Source: Streptomyces brevispora (GTDB taxonomy: Bacteria; Actinomycetota; Actinomycetes; Streptomycetales; Streptomycetaceae). From it: DNA of 64,000 bases. The notes under the pieces were generated by a model. It worked only from the letters and a program-made list of their open reading frames with translations, had not been told where the DNA came from and ran no database searches. Shown here in pieces: positions 1 through 7,116 of this stretch. Location: NCBI RefSeq assembly GCF_007829885.1, contig NZ_VIWW01000001.1:5952001-6016000 (forward strand). The letters run 5' to 3'. The translations under genes and the position numbers were made by a program. Position 1 is the stretch's first letter, and each line of letters begins with the position of its first letter.

Positions 1-1505
1 ACGGGACCGGTGGCGGACCCGTGCTGGGCAACGACGAGGCGGGGTACGGCTGGACGACCTACCCCGAGCGGCTGGAGAAGGCCGGGGTGTCGTGGAAGAT
101 CTACCAGGACATCGGCGACGGGCTCGACGCCGCCGGTTCCTGGGGGTGGATCAACGATGCCTATCGCGGAACGTACGGCGACAACTCGCTTCTCTATTTC
201 AACAGTTACCGCAATGCCAAGCCCGGCGAACCCCTCTTCGACAAGGCTCGCACCGGCACCGACGTCAAGAACGGTGACGGGCTCCTCGACGACCTGAAGG
301 CCGATGTCCGGGCCGGGACGCTCCCGAAGATCTCGTGGATCGTCGCTCCGGAGGCCTACAGCGAGCACCCCAACTGGCCCGCGAATTACGGTGCCTGGTA
401 CATCTCGCAGGTGCTGGACGCCCTGACCTCCGATCCCGAGGTGTGGGGCCGGACCGCCCTCTTCATCACCTACGACGAGAACGACGGCTTCTTCGACCAC
501 GTCGTGCCGCCGTTCGTGCCGTCCGGGGCCGCGCAGGGGCTGTCCACCGTGGACACCTCCGCCGACCACTTCCCCGGCGACATCCGGTACCTGGCCGGGC
601 CGTACGGGCTCGGCCAGCGCGTGCCCATGACGGTCGTGTCCCCGTGGAGCACCGGTGGGTTCTCGTGTTCGGAGGTCTTCGACCACACCTCCGTCATCCG
701 GTTCATGGAGCAGCGCTTCGGTGTGCACGAGCCCAACATCTCGCCCTGGCGGCGGGCCGTCTGCGGTGATCTCACCTCCGCCTTCGACTTCCGCAGTACG
801 CACACCGCACCGGTCTCGTTGCCCTCCACGGACGGGTACGCACCGCCCGACGGCGGCCGGCACCCCGACTACGTACCGATACCGCCGGCCTCCGGCAGTG
901 TGCCGACGCAGGAGCCGGGCTCGCGGCCCACCCGGCCACTGCGGTACGCGCCCCTCGTGGACGGGGCCGCCGACCCTGCCTCCGGGAAGTTCCAGCTCAC
1001 CTTCAGCGGCGGCGCCGCGGCGGGCGCGCAGTTCCTGGTGATGTCCGCGAACCGCACGGACGGGCCCTGGACCTACACCACCGAGGCGGGCAAGTCGCTC
1101 TCCGACAAGTGGAACACGGCCTACTCCAAGCAGGTGACCGACCTCACCGTGCACGGTCCGAACGGATTCCTGCGCGCCTTCCGAGGGCCCGGCAAGACGG
1201 CAGGGCCCGAGGTGACGGCGCGTCACAACCCCGCGAACGGGGCGCTCGAACTGGCGCTCACCCATGCCGGTGCGGGGACCGTCCAGCTGACCGTGCGCAA
1301 CGCGGGCGCCTACGGGGGCGAGGTGCAGACATTCGCGGTGCGTGCCGGCGCGACCGTGAAGCACACCGTTGACCTGCGGAGAAGCAACCGCTGGTACGAC
1401 ATCACGGTGGTCGCGGACGCGGACGCCACGTTCCTCCGGAGGTTCGCCGGACACGTCGAGACGGGCGAGCCCGGTACGAGTGACCCGGGCTTCGTCACCG
1501 GCTGA
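1..1505 (+). CDS. Phosphocholine-specific phospholipase C, C-terminal part (5' end outside window)
   Basis: The reading frame is open from the first bases, so the start lies upstream of the window; about 500 residues are visible. The motif ITYDENDGFFDHVVPP and the flow from a phosphoesterase domain into two C-terminal beta-sandwich repeats (from about codon 320, starting ASGKFQLTFSGG) are typical of bacterial non-haemolytic phospholipase C. Members of that family hydrolyse phosphatidylcholine or sphingomyelin outside the cell and are usually Tat-exported. The signal region is not visible here. The gene ends at TGA and is followed by a strong hairpin. Family assignment is firm; substrate preference is inferred. 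Confidence 0.9.
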   Translation, partial: GTGGGPVLGNDEAGYGWTTYPERLEKAGVSWKIYQDIGDGLDAAGSWGWINDAYRGTYGDNSLLYFNSYRNAKPGEPLFDKARTGTDVKNGDGLLDDLKADVRAGTLPKISWIVAPEAYSEHPNWPANYGAWYISQVLDALTSDPEVWGRTALFITYDENDGFFDHVVPPFVPSGAAQGLSTVDTSADHFPGDIRYLAGPYGLGQRVPMTVVSPWSTGGFSCSEVFDHTSVIRFMEQRFGVHEPNISPWRRAVCGDLTSAFDFRSTHTAPVSLPSTDGYAPPDGGRHPDYVPIPPASGSVPTQEPGSRPTRPLRYAPLVDGAADPASGKFQLTFSGGAAAGAQFLVMSANRTDGPWTYTTEAGKSLSDKWNTAYSKQVTDLTVHGPNGFLRAFRGPGKTAGPEVTARHNPANGALELALTHAGAGTVQLTVRNAGAYGGEVQTFAVRAGATVKHTVDLRRSNRWYDITVVADADATFLRRFAGHVETGEPGTSDPGFVTG

Positions 1506-1526
1506 TCGGGGCGGCGCTCGGAGCAG

Positions 1527-1563
1527 GGGGTGCGTGGGGGCCGGTCAGGCCCCCACGCACCCC
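1527..1563 (+). terminator. Intrinsic terminator after the phospholipase gene
   Basis: A perfect 16-bp stem (1527-1542 with 1548-1563) closes a 5-nt loop (GGTCA), 22 bp after the stop codon. A T-rich stretch (TTAGGGTTTT) follows soon after. Confidence 0.8.
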
Positions 1564-1743
1564 GGTGCGTTAGGGTTTTCGTCGGGTCATGAGTTCCAGC
1601 GCGCAGCCCCGGCCGGCTGGACGGCACCCCGCTCCGCTGCGGGTGCTCCGGGTGACGACCTGCCCCGTGCGCGAGGTGCGGGGAACAGCGGACCGGGGTG
1701 CAGAGCGCTCGGGGTCCATCGGCCCCGGAAGGCGGGACTCACC

Positions 1744-2136
1744 ATGCTGCGTCATCTCACCGAGAACGGCTCCGTGCGGAGCGACGGCTGCGCCCGGTAC
1801 GCCGCAGGCCATCAGGTGCACTGGATCCATGCCAAGAAGTGCCGTCAGGAGCCCGGTCAGGCCGTCGAGATCCTGCTGACCGCCGGTGATGTCCGGGACG
1901 ACGGGTGGGTCGAACTGCGTGCCGCGTTCGACTACGCGGGTGACCTTCCAGGGGTGTGGACGCACGCTCCGGACGTGCTCCGGAAGACGCTCGCCGGTCA
2001 CCGAGGACATGTGTACTGGCTGTCTCGGTGGCATGCGCTGAAGCTCGTCGACGGCGAGGGCCGGGTCACCGTGCTTGTCAACGTCGCCTTCGACGGCGCG
2101 GAGTTGTGCGGTGTCACGGGGGCAGGGCAGCCGTAG
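1744..2136 (+). CDS. Hypothetical protein, about 130 aa
   Basis: I do not recognise this gene. It encodes 130 residues from ATG 1744, preceded by GGAAGG about 12 nt upstream. Codon third positions are strongly G/C. The protein is soluble, without signal peptide or membrane segment, and rich in His, Trp and charged residues (HQVHWIHAKKC near the N-terminus, VYWLSRWHALKLVDGEG near residue 100). The C-terminal half reads like a compact beta domain. It sits alone between the phospholipase terminator and the P450 promoter region. No function is proposed. Confidence 0.6.
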   Translation: MLRHLTENGSVRSDGCARYAAGHQVHWIHAKKCRQEPGQAVEILLTAGDVRDDGWVELRAAFDYAGDLPGVWTHAPDVLRKTLAGHRGHVYWLSRWHALKLVDGEGRVTVLVNVAFDGAELCGVTGAGQP

Positions 2137-2290
2137 GCAGGGCACGAACCCGGGCGGCAGGCGCGGCGGCGGCGGTTGCGGCGGACCGGGCCGGTCGGGG
2201 CCGTACTTCGGGATGTTGGCCAATTGAACTGAGATGTCGGCCTGTTGCTTCACTTGGTTTACATATTTGATCGCCGTTGACCGCCGTGGC

Positions 2291-2314
2291 GTCACTTAAA
2301 CTCCTTATAGTGAC
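2291..2314 (+). promoter_or_regulatory. Inverted repeat upstream of the P450 pair, possible operator
   Basis: GTCACT (2291-2296) and AGTGAC (2309-2314) form a perfect dyad around an A/T-rich 12-nt spacer. It contains TATAGT at 2306-2311, a plausible -10 element, about 60 bp before the P450 start. A matching -35 at proper spacing is not evident (TTGACC at 2277 is too far). It is therefore only a candidate regulatory site. Confidence 0.3.
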
Positions 2315-2369
2315 CGTGCGTTGATCATCTGATCGTGACGCGTGAAGTTCCGCCACAGGAGTCAGCAAG

Positions 2370-3665
2370 ATGACGCGCCCACCCTCCGCAGCGCCCTCAC
2401 CCGTCCCGCCCCCTTCGCCGTGCCCCGCGCACACGGGGCGGGCGGCGGTGCCGCTCAGCGGGCCCTCGTTCCAGACCGAACCGCAGGCCGTCTATCGCGC
2501 CATGCGACGTGATCACGGGCCGGTCGTCCCCGTGGAGCTGCTGGGAGGGTTCCCCGCCTGGCTGGTCATCGGGTACCGCGAACTGCATCACGTCACCAGT
2601 GACGGCGAGTTGTTCCCGCGTGATGTCGGCCTGTGGAACCAGTGGGAGCACATCCCCGAGGACTGGCCGCTGCTGCCCATGGTCGGGCGGCCCATGCCGT
2701 CCATCTACTTCAGCGCGGGGGCCGAGCACCGGCGGCACGTCCGGATGGTCGGACCCGCACTCGAAGGGGCAGACCCGTTCCAGATCCGCAGCCACTGCGA
2801 GCAGTTGGCCGACCGGTTGATCGACGCCGTGTGCAGCCGGGGCACCGCCGATCTCGTCGCCGACTTCTGCGAGCCTCTTCCCGTACTCGTCCTCGCGCGG
2901 CTGGTCGGATTCCCCGATGACGAAGGCGCCGACATCGCCCAGGTACTGAAGGACCTGGCCGACGGCGGTCCGGGGGCGCAGGAGGCCCACCTGCGCTTCG
3001 GGGAGCACATGCAGCGGCTGGTCGCCGCCAAGCGTGCCGAGCCCGGGGACGACGTCACCTCCCGGATGCTCGCGTTCCCCGAGGCCTTCACCGACGAGGA
3101 GTACGTGCTCGACCTCATGGCCGTCACGGCCGCCGGGCACCTCACCACCGCCGACTGGATCAGCAACTCGCTGCGACTGATGCTCACCGAGTCCGAGTTC
3201 GCCGATTCCATGGCGGGCGGCCGGCGCAGCGTGGCCGAGGCCATGAACGAGGTGCTCTGGGAGGACGCGCCGACGCAGATCCTCGCCGGACGCTGGGCCT
3301 CCCGGGACACCCAGCTCGGCGGACAGCGGATCAAGGCCGGGGACATGCTGCTGCTCGGCCTCGGCGCCGCCAACACCGATCCGCTGATCCGGCAGAACCT
3401 GTCCGGCGGCAGCGCCTCCGCCCAGGGAGGCAACGGTGCGCATCTCGCCTTCAGCCATGGCGAGTACCGGTGCCCGTTCCCCGCTCAGGAGATCGCCGAG
3501 ATCATCGCCCGTACCGGTATCGAGGTGCTGCTCGACCGGTTGCCCGACCTCGAGCTCGGTGTCGCCGTCGAGGACCTCGTACGACGGCCCTCCGCGTTTC
3601 TGCGCGGGAGCACCTCGCTCCCCGTCCGGTTCACCCCCGTTCGCACGACAGGAGACCCCTCGTGA
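2370..3665 (+). CDS. Cytochrome P450, CYP157-like, ExxR arginine replaced by Trp
   Basis: A 431-residue haem-thiolate protein. The Cys ligand is in FSHGEYRCPFP (C368). The start ATG 2370 has AGGAG about 8 nt upstream. Where almost every P450 has ExxR in the K-helix, this one reads E294-V-L-W297, so Arg is replaced by Trp. The I-helix also lacks the usual AGxET (it reads VTAAGHLTTADW). Both traits fit the CYP157 family, known in streptomycetes for missing ExxR and often paired with CYP154 genes beside conservons. The downstream P450 overlaps by 4 bp (GTGA), so the two are translationally coupled. Whether the enzyme is catalytic is unknown. Confidence 0.9.
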   Translation: MTRPPSAAPSPVPPPSPCPAHTGRAAVPLSGPSFQTEPQAVYRAMRRDHGPVVPVELLGGFPAWLVIGYRELHHVTSDGELFPRDVGLWNQWEHIPEDWPLLPMVGRPMPSIYFSAGAEHRRHVRMVGPALEGADPFQIRSHCEQLADRLIDAVCSRGTADLVADFCEPLPVLVLARLVGFPDDEGADIAQVLKDLADGGPGAQEAHLRFGEHMQRLVAAKRAEPGDDVTSRMLAFPEAFTDEEYVLDLMAVTAAGHLTTADWISNSLRLMLTESEFADSMAGGRRSVAEAMNEVLWEDAPTQILAGRWASRDTQLGGQRIKAGDMLLLGLGAANTDPLIRQNLSGGSASAQGGNGAHLAFSHGEYRCPFPAQEIAEIIARTGIEVLLDRLPDLELGVAVEDLVRRPSAFLRGSTSLPVRFTPVRTTGDPS

Positions 3666-4918
3666 ACTGCCCTCACGCCGCCGCGCACACAGCCGCCCCC
3701 GATGGTGGGACCGTCGTCATCGACCCCATGGTCCAGGACCTTGACGGCGAGACGGCGCGACTGCGCGACGCCGGGCGGCTCGCCCGGATCGAGCTGCTCG
3801 GCGTACCCGCCTGGACCATCACCCGGTACGCCGACGCCCGTCAACTCCTCGTCGACCCGCGGCTGGTGAAGGACATCGACGCCTGGGGGCTGTGGCAGAG
3901 CGGAGAGGTGACGCACGCCTGGCCGCTCATCGGGATGATCGACGCCGGGCGGTCCATGTTCACCGTGGACGGCGCCGAGCACCGGCGGCTGCGGACCAAG
4001 ACCTCCCAGGCGCTCACACCCCGCCGGCTGGAGATCATCAGGCCCGACATCGAGAAGTTCACCGAGGAGCTGTTGGACGCCCTCGCCGAAGGCGGCAGGG
4101 ACGGGGCGGTCGTCGACCTCAAGTCGGTGTTCGCGCAGCCGCTGCCGATGCGGGTCGTCGGCATGCTGATGGGCGTGGACCCCTCCGAGAACGCCATGCT
4201 GACCAGGCAGTACAAGGCCTTCTTCTCGATGCTCACCCCGCAGGACGAACGGCTGGCCCTGCTGGCCGAGTTGGACGTCTTCTACGCCGGGCTCGTGCGC
4301 GAGAAGACGGCTCGGCCCACCGACGACCTGACCTCCGCGCTGATCCTCGCCGACGAGGGCGGCGAGCCGCTCACCGAGGAAGAGGTGGTGGGCAACCTCA
4401 AGGCGATGGTCGCGGCCGGGCACGAGACCACCATCGGGCTCATCCTCAATGCCGTACGGGCCCTGCTGTCCCACCCGGAGCAGTTGCGGATGGTCCTCGA
4501 CGGAGAGGTCTCCTGGGAGACCGTGATCGAGGAGACGCTGCGGTGGGACACCCCGACCACGCATCTGCTGATGCGGTTCGCCACTGAGGACATCCAGGTG
4601 GGTGACGAGGTCATCGCCAAGGGTGAGGGCGTGGTCATCTCGTACCGGGTGATCGGCCGGGACTTGGAGCACCACGGCGCCGACGCGGACGCGTTCGACA
4701 TCACCCGCGCCACCCCCATCCGGCACATGACCTTCGGCCACGGTCCGCACATCTGCCCCGGGGCGGCGCTGTCCCGGATCGAGGCGGGGATAGCCCTGCC
4801 CGCGCTCTTCGCACGCTTCCCCGGCTTGCGGCTCGCAGTGCCGGACGGGGACCTCCGCAAGCTTCCGGTGATGACCCAGAACGACATGGAGGCCTTCCCC
4901 GTTCTGCTCGACGCCTGA
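3662..4918 (+). CDS. Cytochrome P450, CYP154-like
   Basis: 418 residues from GTG 3662, which overlaps the stop of the preceding P450. An upstream in-frame extension exists but lies entirely within the first P450 and would displace the coupled start. All P450 landmarks are present: I-helix AGHETT, K-helix ETLR, and haem ligand FGHGPHICPG (C365). The second member of a CYP157/CYP154 tandem is normally the catalytically orthodox one; known CYP154 enzymes hydroxylate steroids, flavonoids or macrolides. No ferredoxin or reductase gene is adjacent. Substrate is unknown. Confidence 0.92.
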   Translation: MNCPHAAAHTAAPDGGTVVIDPMVQDLDGETARLRDAGRLARIELLGVPAWTITRYADARQLLVDPRLVKDIDAWGLWQSGEVTHAWPLIGMIDAGRSMFTVDGAEHRRLRTKTSQALTPRRLEIIRPDIEKFTEELLDALAEGGRDGAVVDLKSVFAQPLPMRVVGMLMGVDPSENAMLTRQYKAFFSMLTPQDERLALLAELDVFYAGLVREKTARPTDDLTSALILADEGGEPLTEEEVVGNLKAMVAAGHETTIGLILNAVRALLSHPEQLRMVLDGEVSWETVIEETLRWDTPTTHLLMRFATEDIQVGDEVIAKGEGVVISYRVIGRDLEHHGADADAFDITRATPIRHMTFGHGPHICPGAALSRIEAGIALPALFARFPGLRLAVPDGDLRKLPVMTQNDMEAFPVLLDA

Positions 4919-5110
4919 ATCCGGGCGGCGACCGGCCGCAGCTCACGGACGTCCGGGCAGCGGATCACCGACCGCCCGGGCGACCGGACTCCCGCGGCCT
5001 CCCGAGCCGCGAACGCACCGGTCCCACTGATGTCCCGAGCCGGCTGTCCGGCATATCGTGGAGGTGGCCGTACGGGCGGCCGCGGCAGTGGGCGGTTGCC
5101 CGTAAGAGTG

Positions 5111-5128
5111 AGTCGAAGCGCTTCGACT
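5111..5128. promoter_or_regulatory. LacI-type operator 1 (perfect 18-bp palindrome)
   Basis: AGTCGAAGCGCTTCGACT is perfectly self-complementary. It lies 163 bp upstream of the LacI-family gene and shares its TCGAAGCGCTTCGA core with sites at 17733 and 17903. A central CG step in a GAAGCGCTTC dyad is typical of LacI-family operators. Autoregulation is inferred. Confidence 0.75.
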
Positions 5129-5200
5129 GAAGTATGGACACGCTGCGTGTGCGGGTCTAGGCTCGCACCGTCCGCGCATGTCACAGGCAGATGACAGGAA

Positions 5201-5216
5201 GTCGAAGCGCTTCGCC
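5201..5216. promoter_or_regulatory. LacI-type operator 2 (one mismatch)
   Basis: GTCGAAGCGCTTCGCC carries the CGAAGCGCTTCG core, with one broken outer pair. It lies 75 bp upstream of the LacI-family start. With operator 1 it forms a pair centred 89 bp apart, which would allow looping or tight autorepression. Confidence 0.7.
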
Positions 5217-5290
5217 ACATCTGACCGAAGCTGCCGGTGCAGGCCGGTATGCGCGCCGGCGCCCGACGTCGTCCTGTGATGGAGAGCTGA

Positions 5291-6298
5291 ATGGTCACCC
5301 TTGCCGAGGTCGCACAGCACGCCGGAGTCTCCGCGAGCACGGTGAGCTACGTCCTCAGCGGGAAGCGGTCCATCTCGGTACCCACCCGGGAGCGGGTGGA
5401 AGAGAGCATCAAGCAGCTCGGCTACCACCCGAACGCGGGCGCGCGGGCGCTCGCCAGCAGCCGGTCGAACATCATCGCGCTCATGGTGCCCCTGCGCACC
5501 GACATGTATGTCCCCGTGATGATGGAGATCGCCATCGCGGTCGCCACCACGGCCCGCACCCACGGATACGACGTCCTGCTGCTGACCGGTGAGGAGGGCC
5601 CCGCCGCGGTGCGCCGGATCGCCGGCAGTTCGCTCGCCGACGCCATGATCCTGATGGACGTCGAACTGCACGACGAACGGCTGCCGCTGCTCCGTGAGAC
5701 CGACCGCGCGGCCGTACTCATCGGACTGCCCGCCGCCACCGACGGACTCACCTGTGTGGACCTGGACTTCGAGGCGACCGGGGCGCTCTGTGTGGAACAC
5801 CTCGCCGGCCTCGGGCACCGCGAGGTCGCGGTGATCGGCGAAGCGGCCGCGGTGTACGAGCGGCACACCGGATTCGCCGAGCGGACCGTCGACGGAGTGC
5901 GGGCCAAGGCGCGGGAGACCGGGGTGCGGGTCCTGCACCGGCCCTGTGAGGGCGGCTATCCGGCGATGGCCCAGACCCTGTCGCGGATATTCGACGAGCG
6001 CCCCGGCACCACCGGGTTCATCGTGCAGAACGAGTCGGCGGTGGAGCCGCTGCTCAATCTCCTGCGTCAGCAGGGCCGGGCCGTGCCCGAGGACGTGTCG
6101 GTGGTCGCGATCTGCCCCGAGCAGGTGGCCGCCCAGGCATCGGTGCGGCTGACCTCGGTGGCCATTCCCGCGCACGAGATGGGACGCCGCTCGGTCGAGC
6201 AGGTCGTCGCCAAGCTCTCCGGCAGCGGAACGGACGAAGTGGAACTGCTGGCGCCGGAGTTGACGGTACGGGAGAGCACCGGACCCGCCCCGAGGTGA
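5291..6298 (+). CDS. LacI-family transcriptional regulator, probable regulator of the xyloglucan locus
   Basis: 335 residues. The N-terminal helix-turn-helix reads VTLAEVAQHAGVSASTVSYVLSG, followed by the hinge helix (GYHPNAGARALASSRS, about residues 45-60). A periplasmic-binding-protein-like effector domain runs to the end. The start ATG 5291 has GGAGAG at a good distance. Two copies of the palindrome TCGAAGCGCTTCGA lie upstream of it, and two more lie between the ABC-transporter and GH3 genes. This is the best evidence that it controls itself and those operons. By analogy with CebR-type regulators the inducer is probably a sugar oligomer, here perhaps a xyloglucan fragment; that is inference. 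It converges on the GH12 gene across a shared terminator. Confidence 0.92.
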   Translation: MVTLAEVAQHAGVSASTVSYVLSGKRSISVPTRERVEESIKQLGYHPNAGARALASSRSNIIALMVPLRTDMYVPVMMEIAIAVATTARTHGYDVLLLTGEEGPAAVRRIAGSSLADAMILMDVELHDERLPLLRETDRAAVLIGLPAATDGLTCVDLDFEATGALCVEHLAGLGHREVAVIGEAAAVYERHTGFAERTVDGVRAKARETGVRVLHRPCEGGYPAMAQTLSRIFDERPGTTGFIVQNESAVEPLLNLLRQQGRAVPEDVSVVAICPEQVAAQASVRLTSVAIPAHEMGRRSVEQVVAKLSGSGTDEVELLAPELTVRESTGPAPR

Positions 6299-6320
6299 CA
6301 GCGGGCGGCAGCATGCGCAC

Positions 6321-6348
6321 GAGCCGGCCCCCTCGCGGGGGCCGGCTC
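6321..6348. terminator. Bidirectional terminator between LacI-type regulator and GH12 genes
   Basis: A perfect 12-bp stem (6321-6332 with 6337-6348) has a 4-nt loop TCGC, between two convergent stops (6298 and 6363). It ends both transcripts. Confidence 0.85.
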
Positions 6349-6362
6349 CCTGTGCGTACCGC

Positions 6363-7076
6363 TCACTTGGCGGAGACACCGAACCCGTTCGTCCTGAAGT
6401 CCAGGCCGCCCGGCGACGAGGTGATCTCGTAGCCGAACTGGACGTCACCGATGGTCTCGTTGCCCCACCAGCCCTTGGTGTCCTTGATCCACTTCAGGAT
6501 GGGCAGGATGTTCACCGAACCCGAGGTGGAGTCCGAGGTGCGCAGGAACGAGAAGACCTGGTTGGCCCCGTTGTTACCCTTGTAGACGGTCCAGGAGTGA
6601 CCGCCGAGCGTCACCGTGCCCTGTGACGTGCCGAGCGGACCCACGGCACCGTTGTGGTTGACCCAGAGCATGACCTCGTAGTCGTAGTCGGTGTCCCAGA
6701 TGTCGTACGAGGTGTTGTAGGCGCCGGACGACGGGACGGTGACGTTGTAGTTGCTGGTGAGCGACGACAGCGAGGTGATGGACTTGCCGACGACCTTCTT
6801 GGCGTTGGGGTACGACTTGATGCCGCCGGTGTTCGGGTGGTTGGCCCAGACGCCCCAGTTGCCGGACGAGTTGGCCCAGATCGACTGCGAACCCGCGCCG
6901 GAACCCCAGATGTTGTTGTACAGGGTGTAGCCGTCGGAGGTGGTGTAGTTGCCCCACTGGTCCGACGAGGACCAGATCGCGGCCTGGGCGGGGGCGGCGG
7001 CGAAGCCGATCAGAGCGGCCACTGCGGTTGCCGGGGCCAGTACGAACCGGCTGAGCGTGCGGGTGCGTGTTGCCAT
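6363..7076 (-). CDS. Secreted GH12 endo-beta-1,4-glucanase / xyloglucanase
   Basis: 237 residues with a classical signal peptide (TRTLSR, then a hydrophobic stretch, cleavage after about residue 32, AQA). The mature chain is a GH12 jelly roll. The two catalytic glutamates are visible: E134 in YDYEVMLWVNH (nucleophile) and E217 in FGYEITSS (acid/base). GH12 enzymes cleave cellulose, beta-glucan or xyloglucan outside the cell. The xyloglucan setting favours the last. I chose the second Met (7076) because GAAGGG sits 6 nt upstream; a start 15 bp earlier is possible. It is the last gene of the minus-strand operon, 40 bp after GH95, and is followed by the terminator at 6321. Confidence 0.93.
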   Translation of the reverse strand: MATRTRTLSRFVLAPATAVAALIGFAAAPAQAAIWSSSDQWGNYTTSDGYTLYNNIWGSGAGSQSIWANSSGNWGVWANHPNTGGIKSYPNAKKVVGKSITSLSSLTSNYNVTVPSSGAYNTSYDIWDTDYDYEVMLWVNHNGAVGPLGTSQGTVTLGGHSWTVYKGNNGANQVFSFLRTSDSTSGSVNILPILKWIKDTKGWWGNETIGDVQFGYEITSSPGGLDFRTNGFGVSAK

Positions 7077-7116
7077 GGTTGTCCCTTCCATGGTGGGGGG
7101 ATGGGTGGGGGGAGTG

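Noticed and set aside
2277..2311. Sigma-70-like promoter TTGACC/TATAGT for the P450 pair
   Set aside because: Spacing of 23 bp between the hexamers is too long; kept only as a possible dyad.
2370..4918. P450 pair as part of a biosynthetic gene cluster
   Set aside because: No synthase, ferredoxin or tailoring genes nearby; it fits a CYP157/CYP154 pair instead.
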